Positions 1-8,669 of a stretch of 64,000 nt of DNA are shown here, one piece after another. The notes below the pieces were generated by a model. It did no database searches and was not told where the DNA came from. It was given only the letters and a program-made list of their open reading frames with translations. Origin of the DNA: Erwinia sp050410775 (GTDB lineage Bacteria > Pseudomonadota > Gammaproteobacteria > Enterobacterales > Enterobacteriaceae); the NCBI RefSeq assembly GCF_050410775.1, contig NZ_CP191229.1. One strand, 5' to 3'. Positions within the stretch are counted from its first letter, which is position 1. Every line of letters starts with the position of its first letter. A program made the translations under genes and the position numbers.

Positions 1-220
1 CAGTAAAACTATCAATCAGAAGAATCTTTCCTAATGCTGATGTTTCGCCTGTTAGATTGACCATATCTTTCTGATCTAAATTAGAAGCGCTCATCTTGTG
101 TATGCAATCGAGATAAATCTCCCCAGACTCACTTATTTCTAAAGCACCAGCCAAGTCATATGTATCACCTTCATCTACAGAGAACACACCTTGCATTACG
201 ATTTTTTCATCCAACTTCAT
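1..220 (-). CDS. Partial protein, possible ApeA-type (HEPN) defence protein N-terminus
   Basis: The gene is cut by the left edge, so only about 73 N-terminal residues are visible. The start is the ATG at 218-220, with an AGAGG ribosome site 8 bases upstream. An in-frame ATG at 236-238 has no such site. The visible part begins MKLDEKIVMQGVFSVDEG and alternates short hydrophobic strands with glycines and acidic turns. This resembles the beta-rich N-terminal domain of ApeA-like HEPN proteins, which are abortive-infection factors, but the match is from memory and weak. Its position next to Hachiman genes in A+T-rich DNA fits a defence role. It could equally be an unrelated hypothetical protein. 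Confidence 0.4.
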   Translation of the reverse strand, partial: MKLDEKIVMQGVFSVDEGDTYDLAGALEISESGEIYLDCIHKMSASNLDQKDMVNLTGETSALGKILLIDSFT

Positions 221-656
221 TGTTATAACCTCTTTCATTTGGCACTAAACAACATATATCAGATAACAGCCCTTTCTAGCAGAGGTTTTTTTTGCTGCAG
301 CTACAAAATCTGTCATATAATCCCCCTTTAAGCCAGTACATACAGCGTCCCCTCTGGCTAGGTGCCTCCGTGACTGGTCAGGAGGCGCGCCCCATCAGAA
401 ACCCCCGGCATCCACTTGTAGTGGCTCATTAAATTTGGTAATCCGAACAGAGGAGCAACCACGTCCGCTTCTGGCACAGAGCGGACAAGCTCACTGGGCC
501 AAAGGTCTGCTGTGAGCGAGGAGCGGAAGTTCCAGTGTTCTGCAACAGACGAAGGCCCTAATCAACGGATAGCTGGTAATGGTTAATATGTCATTTCTCT
601 AAGTTAAAAGAATCTGTGTGCTCCTGGCTCGGATTGTCTCAATGAAGATAATATTA
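221..656. other. Intergenic stretch with an inverted repeat
   Basis: No convincing gene is visible on either strand. A short inverted repeat with arms GTCCGCT (463-469) and AGCGGAC (480-486) lies in the middle. It could be a hairpin of a dispersed intergenic element. The 3' end of hamB follows at 657. Confidence 0.4.
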
Positions 657-3600
657 TCAAGGTGCAGTGATTGTTTTAAATACATCAAAAAAATAAGATG
701 GGAAGCCTTGTAGCATTACTTCAAATCTCTCTGGGTTTTGTCGAATCATGTGTCGGGCGTCAAAACTGACTTGAATAGCACCTTGAGTCATTCCCTCTGC
801 AAGACACTGGGCAATTACGCGTTCAGCAAATCCTGCTTCAAAAAAGGCAATGCAACTCTGATTCGGAAGTCCATATTTCAATCGCTTCTGAAGAAGATCA
901 ACATATTCTCTAAAAACCTCACCCGCTTGTTCTGAAGAGAACGCGAGAAAGGATTCCTTTACCGCTGCGAGCAACAGCGCAAACTCAAAGCCAAATGTTT
1001 GTTCACACAGGTCTACAACCACATCAAGATCAAATTTTCTTTGGTTCGCACCATAGGGATAGGATGCACCCAATTTGTCGAGCCGTTGAACGAGAGCTGC
1101 AAACGAATCTCCAGCCAGCCACCCCAATGCTAATGTCTTAAGTGCCCCATTAGGAACTGTGTCACTCAACCGTTTTTCATTAGATAAGAGGACTAAAAGC
1201 GGCCATAGCACATCAAACAGGTGATCGGCAGAGGTTGCTCCCTCGAGTGCGTTTGCATTTGTAGTGACCCATGATTCGATTGTCAACGCTTGATCAATAC
1301 CTAACAATGTCCGCCCGAAACGCTTCTGGATCGCTGTATCTGGAACAAAAAGTTCGATCCTTCGCGCCACAGACTCGAAGATATCTGTCAGGAGTATTTG
1401 TTGCTCCTCAATGGCAAGCGAGTAGGCAAGTGTTTCAGTAACCAATTCTCGAGAGTTGTCCACAAAAGTTTCGGGCTGAACATCACTACGATATGTCATT
1501 AAGAAGCTTTCAACTGCTTCAATAATCTTTTTCTTGGATTTAAGTTGTTCGCTTAGTGAAGCGACCGAAAAGTTCTGTTTAGGAAGATTGATAGGAACGC
1601 TCTCTACCCACTTTAAAAGAGCTTCCCAGTCATTGACAATGTAAGTGGCTACCTCAGCAGAGCTTGGCGAGCTTAGAATAACTGTTCCGAGGTCATTTCG
1701 CAGAGGATCGAAAAGAGAAAGCAATGTACTTCCAGTTGGCTCAGCACTATCAGGATTGATTAGATTGATCGTTTCTTGCCAACGGTACGTCTTTGCGACA
1801 CGCTCGTCATAGAGACGGGGGTCAGTGAAAATAACAGTACCCTCACCGTACATTCCGGCACGTCCAGCGCGTCCCATGAGATTATGGAAGTCGCGTACTT
1901 TGATCGATTCACGCCCCTGCATTGCGCTTGTTACAAGTAGGTATCGAATCGGAAGGTTAACACCCTGTGCAAGTGTCGAGGTGCAGATGATCAATCGAAT
2001 AAGGCTTTGCCTCATAGCATACTCAATAGCCAGACGAACACCTTGGGGAGTGTTGCCGTGATGAGCAAAAATGCCTAAAGCAGCTGCTTGTGTCAAATAT
2101 GCATTAGCACCAAAATTACGTTCGAAGAGATAAACAAAGCGACGAATCTCATCAGGGTCACTATGGGCAGAAGGTGGCTCAAGTGAAATTCCACGACGAA
2201 AAATATCTTCGGCGGCCTCACGAACAATTTTTGCAGCAGAAGACTTTCTTCCTGTGAAAATAGCAACCCCACCATTTTTCAGCAGGCGTAAACTAAGATA
2301 TAACGCTATGGAGCCACTCTCCTGAGTAGGGAAAAAACGATCCTTTCTTTCCTTAGGTAATCGAGGCATTTTTTCTGAAACAATAACTCGCGGGACAAAG
2401 AATTTCTGATCGCTATCAGAGGCAACATTGAACTGAAGTTGACCATCTTTACCTTTCGGAAGGCTGGCAAAGGCAATGAGTCTACTAGCCTGTAAGGCTC
2501 TACTGGAGACAACCTTTGAACCGTCATTTAATAGCCATGCAGCAACAGAAGCAGCATTCTGAATTACTGCTGAAATCAACACGCTCTGGGCATTTTCGTG
2601 TAGCATTCGCTTAATGGATGTTAACAGCAGTTCATAAGTTACACCCCGGCTGCCTGTGTCAAACTGATGCCCTTCGTCATAAACTACCAGTCCAGCTTTC
2701 TGAACAATGTCTGGCTCTTGTCGAAGTATGTAAAGAAGCTTTTCCGGGGTAAGAATAATGACTTGCGGCTTCGATTCGACCTCTGAGTCAAATATTCCAG
2801 ATTCCAAATCGAGAAAATCTGATAAGTTAGAAAAATCGAACTCGACATCTGGTTGCAACGCGTCGCTGGGTTGATTGACGTCATAGCCATCATCCTTAAA
2901 TGCCTTTTCAAGATCGTTTGCTATCTCCTGGCATAGTGCGCGGAAGGGGGCAATAACTAAGGCCAATTTCGTACGAGCAGAAAGAAATGCCGACCTAATA
3001 ATAAGCTCGGTAGCTCTAGATTTCCCGGCGCTCGTCGGCATCTGAACTACTCCTGATGTCCCTCTATACAATCCAGCCTCTCCTAGCAAGCGCTGAGATG
3101 GCCACATTTCCTTAATTGACATAGAACGCGATAAGTATGTCTCCCACTTTTCTTGCGTGAGGTGGCTATAGCGTGGAAGTAATGTCCAAGCAGAATTAGC
3201 GATGCGAGTGGCACTAATCGCTCCGAGCAAATCGGCCATAAGTAGGTCATGTGCAGACGCATGGCTATAGGCCCATTCGCGCAATGATTTAATAGCATCA
3301 TAGGCTTTCTGTCGGCCATTCCGGCCATTCCTGAAGTGTTGGTACAAAACATCCAAAATATCTTTTGCACGTGAAGACTCTAATGTCTCGTTGGTATGCT
3401 CCCAAGGCCGATCCATCGCAGTTTTAACTGCAATAGCTAAAGTATCGTGCTTAGGAAAATCTAGTTGGCTCAGTTTAGATAATTGGACTGCAGCATTTCC
3501 GGGTACATCGCCAAGATAGAAACCAGCAGCGGCAAGTATGCGAAGATTGAAGGAGAGTTCTTTGTTAAGCAGGGAATCGTCAAAAGCTTGAAGGACTTGA

Positions 3601-3842
3601 GCCGAAAAAATAACCTCATCCAGTGGGGGTTGGGATTGTGCTTCAATCGAATTGCCGATGGTCTTAGCCACCACTTCGGACGCAAAGTCGCCGACGGTAC
3701 CAACAGCTAATGGAAACTGCATCTCCAAATCGAGATCATCAGGAAGCTCTATATGGTCTCCTTCAGGAACTCCATACTCAAACATTTTTCCTTTTGATAG
3801 CGTAACTGCCGCCGCATATCGAGCACGTTTTTTAGGCTTCAT
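657..3842 (-). CDS. hamB: HamB, Hachiman anti-phage helicase
   Basis: A large superfamily 2 helicase of about 1061 residues. In Hachiman defence, HamB is the ATP-driven sensor partner of the nuclease HamA. Visible motifs in order are motif I (MPTSAGKS, near residue 270), motif II (DEGH, near 390), a SAV motif III (near 430) and motif VI (MGRAGRAG, near 650). This is a Ski2-like arrangement, and a long C-terminal region has no motif I recognise. The ATG at 3842 is preferred over the upstream in-frame ATG at 3872, because GGAGGG lies 7 bases before it. That start overlaps the end of hamA by 11 bases, which suggests translational coupling. The reading frame is intact. The function comes from family knowledge and gene pairing and has not been tested here. 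Confidence 0.85.
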   Translation of the reverse strand: MKPKKRARYAAAVTLSKGKMFEYGVPEGDHIELPDDLDLEMQFPLAVGTVGDFASEVVAKTIGNSIEAQSQPPLDEVIFSAQVLQAFDDSLLNKELSFNLRILAAAGFYLGDVPGNAAVQLSKLSQLDFPKHDTLAIAVKTAMDRPWEHTNETLESSRAKDILDVLYQHFRNGRNGRQKAYDAIKSLREWAYSHASAHDLLMADLLGAISATRIANSAWTLLPRYSHLTQEKWETYLSRSMSIKEMWPSQRLLGEAGLYRGTSGVVQMPTSAGKSRATELIIRSAFLSARTKLALVIAPFRALCQEIANDLEKAFKDDGYDVNQPSDALQPDVEFDFSNLSDFLDLESGIFDSEVESKPQVIILTPEKLLYILRQEPDIVQKAGLVVYDEGHQFDTGSRGVTYELLLTSIKRMLHENAQSVLISAVIQNAASVAAWLLNDGSKVVSSRALQASRLIAFASLPKGKDGQLQFNVASDSDQKFFVPRVIVSEKMPRLPKERKDRFFPTQESGSIALYLSLRLLKNGGVAIFTGRKSSAAKIVREAAEDIFRRGISLEPPSAHSDPDEIRRFVYLFERNFGANAYLTQAAALGIFAHHGNTPQGVRLAIEYAMRQSLIRLIICTSTLAQGVNLPIRYLLVTSAMQGRESIKVRDFHNLMGRAGRAGMYGEGTVIFTDPRLYDERVAKTYRWQETINLINPDSAEPTGSTLLSLFDPLRNDLGTVILSSPSSAEVATYIVNDWEALLKWVESVPINLPKQNFSVASLSEQLKSKKKIIEAVESFLMTYRSDVQPETFVDNSRELVTETLAYSLAIEEQQILLTDIFESVARRIELFVPDTAIQKRFGRTLLGIDQALTIESWVTTNANALEGATSADHLFDVLWPLLVLLSNEKRLSDTVPNGALKTLALGWLAGDSFAALVQRLDKLGASYPYGANQRKFDLDVVVDLCEQTFGFEFALLLAAVKESFLAFSSEQAGEVFREYVDLLQKRLKYGLPNQSCIAFFEAGFAERVIAQCLAEGMTQGAIQVSFDARHMIRQNPERFEVMLQGFPSYFFDVFKTITAP

Positions 3843-4671
3843 TTTCTGCCCTCCAATAGAGAGCGTGAACAAATTTCATAAGCGATTTAGCATGTATCAC
3901 AACCAACATAAGGTTTTTAATATTTTCATGCGAAGTGCAGTCTGTAGTTTCAGATATATGAACCGAATCATAAAAACTTGAACAAAAAACAGCCGCCGCC
4001 CCTGTCATTCGTACATAAGGGACATCCAACCCTTCTTGAAAGCGTTCCACCCGATCTGCACCTTCTTCATCTTGACGATCAATTAAACGGCGCTTCATCG
4101 CATTAAGGGATTCTGAAATTCGATACACATCCTTTATCGAGTCGATAACGGCGTCTTGCAATCTAGGCTTTGCTTTCTTACCACTGAGTTGTGCTTTCGA
4201 CTCAAAAGAAATCAAGATATCTTTTGTAGATGGCCGTGATGGGCCTATGCCATCAAACTTAAACGCTAAGACATCTGTTCCCTTTGGAGACTCGTTGCGA
4301 ACCATTTTGTTGTCATATCGGGTACGAGGAACCCAAAAACCAAAATGGCTTTCAAGTAGATCCGCGATAAGGATTTCAGCAAAATCACCGGAGCGCGTTG
4401 CAGGGCCAAAATCTTCAGACTCATCAGGAAACACCAAGTCTCTCAAATACTCGGCCCGCGATTTTTTAGTCCCTCTACGCAGGCGATCAATTTGGCTATC
4501 AAGACAGTAATGCTCACGGAAATGTTTGGCCCATGCGGATAGTACAAGCCCTGCTTCAAGATCGATTTCGAGCTCGTATACCTCTACCTCATTGCCGTCA
4601 GAAGTGGTTATGCTATGTTCAGCTTTTTTGAGCCAAGCTGAGTACGGTTGTCCAGCAGTCATTGTAACCAT
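3832..4671 (-). CDS. hamA: HamA, DUF1837 nuclease-fold protein of Hachiman defence
   Basis: A 279-residue protein with the features of DUF1837/HamA, the effector nuclease of Hachiman systems. A PD-(D/E)xK-like core is readable: an early acidic helix (GDFAEILIADLLE, about residues 94-106), the aspartate in GTDVLAF (about 131-137) and ESK in ISFESKAQ (about 152-159). It lies directly upstream of the helicase gene, overlaps it by 11 bases and has the usual HamA-then-HamB order. The start ATG has a GAAAGAG-type ribosome site. HamA is thought to degrade DNA when HamB senses aberrant DNA. That role is taken from the family, while the motif residues are seen here. Confidence 0.83.
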   Translation of the reverse strand: MVTMTAGQPYSAWLKKAEHSITTSDGNEVEVYELEIDLEAGLVLSAWAKHFREHYCLDSQIDRLRRGTKKSRAEYLRDLVFPDESEDFGPATRSGDFAEILIADLLESHFGFWVPRTRYDNKMVRNESPKGTDVLAFKFDGIGPSRPSTKDILISFESKAQLSGKKAKPRLQDAVIDSIKDVYRISESLNAMKRRLIDRQDEEGADRVERFQEGLDVPYVRMTGAAAVFCSSFYDSVHISETTDCTSHENIKNLMLVVIHAKSLMKFVHALYWRAENEA

Positions 4672-4983
4672 TTTTGCTCTTTCTTAAGCACTCCGTGGCT
4701 TAACGCTTTGAGATGCGACGGCGAAATCGACAGTTTGCGGGCATAGTGCTCCCTTTGATTTTACTGCTATGAGCTCTGCAGGGCGCATATATTGACGCCT
4801 AAGACGGTAAGCCAGGTTATACGAGAAAACAGAGCCATAGGCAGGCCCTAAATTGTCCATATAAGATGGCATGGAACTGCCGACTTTGGTAGCCGATATT
4901 ACTCGAATGTGATGATGACATCATTGGCATAGCGGTATATTAATCAACAGAGAACAGGCGTGTAGCAAAGTAAGGGGAAATCA
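4672..4983. other. Divergent intergenic region between hamA and the 454-residue gene
   Basis: This 312-bp spacer must carry the promoters for hamAB (leftward) and the rightward gene at 4984. A short minus-strand frame (4684-4872) shows no family features and is judged spurious. No clear operator or helix-turn-helix gene is visible. The rightward gene has an AAGGGG ribosome site just before its ATG. Confidence 0.5.
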
Positions 4984-6348
4984 ATGGATATATTAGCGTT
5001 AAAAGAATTACTTCGCCCTGTGGTGGGAAACTTGAAAGATCACTGCACCAACGAAAAAATCCCTGATCTCTGTCGTCAGTTGGGTCTACCTGTGCCCAAA
5101 GAGGAAGGATCCAAGCGCGAGCGCTTGCATGGAGCCTTTGATTTACTCGATGACGCAGATATGCCGGAGTTTGCAAGAACGCTGTTGGCGCAGAAGGTTT
5201 TCAATCCCAGCATACGCAACAATATCCAGGACCTCCTATGGGCGGACGAGCCCAACATCGATATACCCAAGCGTCATCGTCGTGAACTGGCAGAAGCTCT
5301 GCAACCATTTGAATTATTTGGCCACTGGGAAAATTTCAAGCGTTTATTAAATGATCTGTTTGTTTTTCCGTTGGATTTAAGTGAAATGTTTTCGATTCAT
5401 GAGCCAAAGATTCTTGGCGAAATTCACCGACATTTTGTACGAAATCCTGAAGACGGTGACGTGGCATGGTTATTTGAAAAACTACAGATTGTCGAACTAT
5501 CAGCTCCACGTTTCCGTAGGTGGCTCGAAGGTTTAGTCTCTGCGGACGTGCAGATCAGTATCGAAAGGCAGTTAGCAAAGGTTGAGGCCATTAATAAAGT
5601 TTTAAGAACCTGTGGAGCTGAGCTTATCCATAGCTCTGATGCTGAAGGCTATCCGGTTTTTAGCCTGATATCGTTGCGGACATTTCGAGGGCGCCCTAAG
5701 AACATTATTTTTGCCTCTCTCACCAAACCCGATATTCGCTTGAGTGACTCTCTTAATAACGAAATTGAAATTCTTTCAAACCCCAATGAGGTTTTGATCT
5801 ATGATCGTCCATTAAGTACCGAGGGATTGAGTTGGCGTGAACTGCAGGCATGGTGGGCAGATTTTACTTGTGAAGAGAATAGCGAAGAGGCAAAAATTTC
5901 GCTTTATCGACGATTGCAGCAAAGTTTACCTAATTCGTCTCCGCCCCAGAAAAAGTTTTTCAAGGAATTCTTTCGACAATATAGTTCAGCAATTTATGAC
6001 TTACCTGCATTGCTACCAGAAGTTTGGCTGCACTGGGATCCCAAAACCGTATCTGAGAGAGGCACTGGAGCATTACTCAATCATCGGATGGATTTTCTTT
6101 TGCTAATGCCTGATGGCGGTAGGGTTGTGATCGAAATCGATGGCATTCAACATTACTCAGATGAAACAGGTAGGGCGAGTAAGAGTAAGTATGCAGATTT
6201 GGTTGCAGCTGATCGTAGCTTAAAATTGGCAGGTTATGATATTTATCGTTTTGCAGGTGTCGAACTTCATCACGACGATGCTTCATACAAAATAAAGTGC
6301 TTTTTTGATGCTTTATTTAAATATCATGGGATAAAAATAAATTTTTAG
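4984..6348 (+). CDS. Putative defence protein with C-terminal nuclease-like domain
   Basis: This 454-residue soluble protein lies divergent to hamAB. Its C-terminal part (about residues 365-450) looks like a Vsr/PD-(D/E)xK nuclease fold. It shows MDFLLL, then VVIEIDGIQHY, a basic lysine-rich helix (KSKYADLVAADR) and YDIYRFAGVEL, typical of DUF559-like endonucleases. The N-terminal third is helical and recalls the N-terminal domains of AbiJ-type abortive-infection proteins, but I cannot assign it firmly. The middle has no motif I know. The start has an AAGGGG site 6 bases upstream. Its low G+C matches hamAB. It could be an independent single-gene defence system or an accessory to Hachiman. Confidence 0.7.
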   Translation: MDILALKELLRPVVGNLKDHCTNEKIPDLCRQLGLPVPKEEGSKRERLHGAFDLLDDADMPEFARTLLAQKVFNPSIRNNIQDLLWADEPNIDIPKRHRRELAEALQPFELFGHWENFKRLLNDLFVFPLDLSEMFSIHEPKILGEIHRHFVRNPEDGDVAWLFEKLQIVELSAPRFRRWLEGLVSADVQISIERQLAKVEAINKVLRTCGAELIHSSDAEGYPVFSLISLRTFRGRPKNIIFASLTKPDIRLSDSLNNEIEILSNPNEVLIYDRPLSTEGLSWRELQAWWADFTCEENSEEAKISLYRRLQQSLPNSSPPQKKFFKEFFRQYSSAIYDLPALLPEVWLHWDPKTVSERGTGALLNHRMDFLLLMPDGGRVVIEIDGIQHYSDETGRASKSKYADLVAADRSLKLAGYDIYRFAGVELHHDDASYKIKCFFDALFKYHGIKINF

Positions 6349-6395
6349 CTAAATTTTATTAAAAAATTCGCACTAGATGAATCGCCACGGATAAT

Positions 6396-7298
6396 CTAGA
6401 CATTTCCGAGCCGTTGATAATACTGGTTTTCATATTCTGCCGGTGACATCTGATTGCTCCAACCATGCCGACGCTTACTGTTATAAAACATTTCGATGTA
6501 ATCAAAAATATCGCTGCGGGCTTCTTCCCGCATTCCGTAGATCTTTTTCTTTATCCGCTCGCGTTTCAGTAACTGGAAAAAGCTTTCTGCAACCGCGTTA
6601 TCGTGACAGTTACCGCGACGGCTCATACACCCTTCCAGGCCGTGTGATTTCAGGAACGACTGCCACTCATGGCTTGTGTACTGACAGCTCTGGTCCGAGT
6701 GAACCAGCACCTGTCTTTACGCATTACGACGCCATACAGCCATCAGCAGTGCATTCAGGACAATGTCTTTTGTCATCCGGGATTGCATTGACCAGCCGAT
6801 AATCTTGCGTGAGAACAGGCCAACAACCACGGCCAGATACAGCCAGCCTTCGTGGGTCCTGATGTAGGTTATGTCCGTTACCCAACGCTCATCCGGAGCA
6901 TCCGGATTGAACTGTCGCTGGAGCCTGTTGGGCGACACGATACTGGCCTCGCCTTTGAGTGCCCGCGGACTCCGGTACCCGACCTGAGCCTTTATCCCGA
7001 CACGCTTCATCAGTCGCCAGACTCTGTTCACTCCGCACTGTTGCCCGCTATCCCGCAAGCCCAGATGGATCTTGCGATAACCATAAACGCAACCGGACTC
7101 GAGCCAGAACTGTTTGATCTGTTCCGTCAGTCTCAGATCTACCTGGTGGCGCTGAGAATGCGGCTGCTGAAGCCAGTCGTAAAAGCTACAGGGATGAACA
7201 TCCAGCACCCGACAGAGCAGACGAACAGGCCAGCAACTGGTGTTGTCAAAGATAAAGGCGTACCTCAGCCGGACAGCTTTGCGAAGTACGCCGCGGCT
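6396..7298 (-). pseudogene. IS3-family transposase orfB, nonsense-interrupted
   Basis: OrfB is read by -1 frameshifting from orfA at the A-run 7298-7304 (the heptamer AAAAAAG on the minus strand). The DDE integrase domain is recognisable, with WVTDITYI (first Asp), VLVHSDQ (second Asp) and NAVAESFF (Glu). A TAA codon at 6717-6719 lies in frame between the first and second catalytic Asp, so no single product holds the whole triad. Both halves lie in the same frame, which makes this a point nonsense change and not a frameshift. The motif after the second Asp reads SCQY where GSQY is usual, another sign of decay. Confidence 0.85.
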
Positions 7299-7549
7299 TT
7301 TTTTAATATGTCTCGTTCGTCAGTAACCCGCTTCAGCTCCTTTTGGAGTCGGCGGATCTCGGCATGAGCATCTGACTGTTCTTTATTAGTAGATGAGTCC
7401 GGACCGTACTTCTTGATCCAGGCGTAAAGGCTGTGGGTGGTGATATCGAGACGTGTTGCAACGCTGGAAACAGAATGACCGCGATCAATAACCTGTTTGA
7501 CTGCTTCAATTTTAAACTCTTCGGGATAACGCTTACCGCTCATGGGCAC
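7265..7549 (-). CDS. IS3-family transposase orfA
   Basis: A 94-residue helix-turn-helix protein (KRYPEEFKIEAVKQV, then SVSSVATRLDITTHSLYAWIKKYG) ending in a leucine-zipper-like coiled coil (about residues 60-85). This is typical of OrfA of the IS3 group. It binds the terminal repeats and supplies the N-terminus of the OrfAB fusion transposase. Its frame is intact and contains the A-run used for the -1 shift. Without a functional orfB it cannot move the element, but it could act on related copies elsewhere. Confidence 0.9.
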   Translation of the reverse strand: MPMSGKRYPEEFKIEAVKQVIDRGHSVSSVATRLDITTHSLYAWIKKYGPDSSTNKEQSDAHAEIRRLQKELKRVTDERDILKKAAAYFAKLSG

Positions 7550-7616
7550 CTCTCTTCAAGCCATTTTAAATTACTCTGAGGTGTCTGTTAAACCCCTGGC
7601 GATTCAGCATGCAGGC

Positions 7617-7641
7617 AATAAAAAACCCCGCCGGCGCGAGG
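7617..7641 (-). terminator. Rho-independent terminator of the small gene at 7663
   Basis: On the minus strand a 6-bp stem (CCTCGC with GCGGGG, one G-T pair) and a CCGG-type loop are followed by TTTTTT. It lies 22 bases after the stop of the 67-residue gene and 11 bases from the end of the insertion sequence, so the insertion fell just beyond it. Confidence 0.7.
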
Positions 7642-7662
7642 TTGGTTAAATTTTATGGGTCA

Positions 7663-7866
7663 CTACGCTGGCCGGACCGTCGCTTTTGTTGGGCGGCCGG
7701 TACTTCCATTGTCATGGGTATGGTCAGGATCAGCTTCAGTGATAACGATATAGTCTGCCCCTTTACCATCACGTAGCAAAGTCACCATCTCCCCGGCGCG
7801 AGGTTCGGAATCAAAATCATGCTCCTCTTCAATGCCAGTATCTTCAAATTTCACCGTTATTTTCAT
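7663..7866 (-). CDS. Small acidic protein of unknown function
   Basis: A 67-residue acidic, soluble protein beginning MKITVKFEDTG, followed by a beta-rich middle and a histidine- and threonine-containing tail (DPDHTHDNG). It has a very strong ribosome site (AAGGAGGAAGG) and its own terminator at 7617-7641, so it is probably a real, well-translated monocistronic gene. I do not recognise the family. Upstream (7867-8042) is an ordinary promoter-sized gap. Confidence 0.65.
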   Translation of the reverse strand: MKITVKFEDTGIEEEHDFDSEPRAGEMVTLLRDGKGADYIVITEADPDHTHDNGSTGRPTKATVRPA

Positions 7867-8042
7867 TTACCTTCCTCCTTCTGATAAACCGGGCCATTAC
7901 CCTGAGGATAGTTCACTGACGCTTTCCTGTAGAATTTTAGCCTATTCTGAAAATACCCCCTCAGTTCAGAGGACTGCTGCATTTTTACCCCATGGATCTT
8001 CAAGGTTTTAACAGACACCCTGGAACCAAGTGATTAACCTGC

Positions 8043-8513
8043 TCAAAACACTTTATTCATATTAAACCCGTTAACCTGAAAGCCATTTGACTCATAGACA
8101 TGCTTAGCGCGATCGTTACCGGCAGCGACTCTGAGTTTAATCTGGGTGAAGCCCTGCTCACGCAGCCTGTTCTCCAGCGCTTGCATTGATGCGCTGCCCA
8201 GTCCCTTATTCTGGTGCGTTGGGAAAATATAAAAATCATAAATAAAGGCTGACTTAGAAGGTTCATCAGGCTTATACCAGAAATAGCCTACGTGATGCTC
8301 CGCCACGGCGTTGTGGTAGAAAATACTTAGAAGCACATGACCTGAGGTTTCGGGACCCTCTGGCAGGCTGGCCGCTATTTCGTTTTGTGCCTGCTTCAGC
8401 GCATCCTCTTTCAGCAACCGGTAGCTGGAGGCAATATCTTCCGCGTAGTCGGGTATCAGGTATTGCAGGAACGCTGAGAACTCTTCTGCCGTCATCGTTT
8501 TGAAACCGATCAT
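8043..8513 (-). CDS. GNAT-family N-acetyltransferase
   Basis: A 156-residue GCN5-related acetyltransferase that should transfer an acetyl group from acetyl-CoA to an unknown amine. The core is clear: a beta4 strand in SAFIYDFYIFPTHQNKGLGSASMQALENRL (about residues 88-117) contains the QNKGLG acetyl-CoA pyrophosphate loop. It is followed by IKLRVAAGNDRAKHVYESNGF, the usual beta5-alpha4 with N...A..LYE..GF. The start ATG has no strong ribosome site. The substrate cannot be told from sequence. It is single and not obviously in an operon with the hydrolase upstream. Confidence 0.85.
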   Translation of the reverse strand: MIGFKTMTAEEFSAFLQYLIPDYAEDIASSYRLLKEDALKQAQNEIAASLPEGPETSGHVLLSIFYHNAVAEHHVGYFWYKPDEPSKSAFIYDFYIFPTHQNKGLGSASMQALENRLREQGFTQIKLRVAAGNDRAKHVYESNGFQVNGFNMNKVF

Positions 8514-8669
8514 ATCTGGCCTGCCGGAAAGGTTATATTTAGTATCAGAAACTTATCAACAAATCCCCGCCTTTTCATCTGATTAGTTCTGAGACTTGAC
8601 GTAACTGGCCATGTAGCGGAAAGCCAATTGTAACGGGCCCGGCGGCCCGTCATTATCTCTCCACACGCC

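Larger units (their letters stand above)
6378..7606 (-). mobile_element. IS3-family insertion sequence, degraded
   Basis: The ends are imperfect inverted repeats. The left end begins TGAATCGCCACGG at 6378 and the right end, read on the opposite strand, begins TGAATCGCCAGGGG at 7606, both carrying a later AGACA. The length of 1229 bp is normal for the IS3 family. It holds orfA (7265-7549) and a broken orfB. The three bases outside the ends are AGA and GCA, so there is no matching target duplication. This suggests later rearrangement or an old insertion. The element separates the A+T-rich defence block from the ordinary chromosome to its right. Confidence 0.88.

Noticed and set aside
4684..4872. 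62-codon minus-strand frame between hamA and the nuclease-like gene
   Set aside because: It has no ribosome site or family features and lies in a divergent promoter region.
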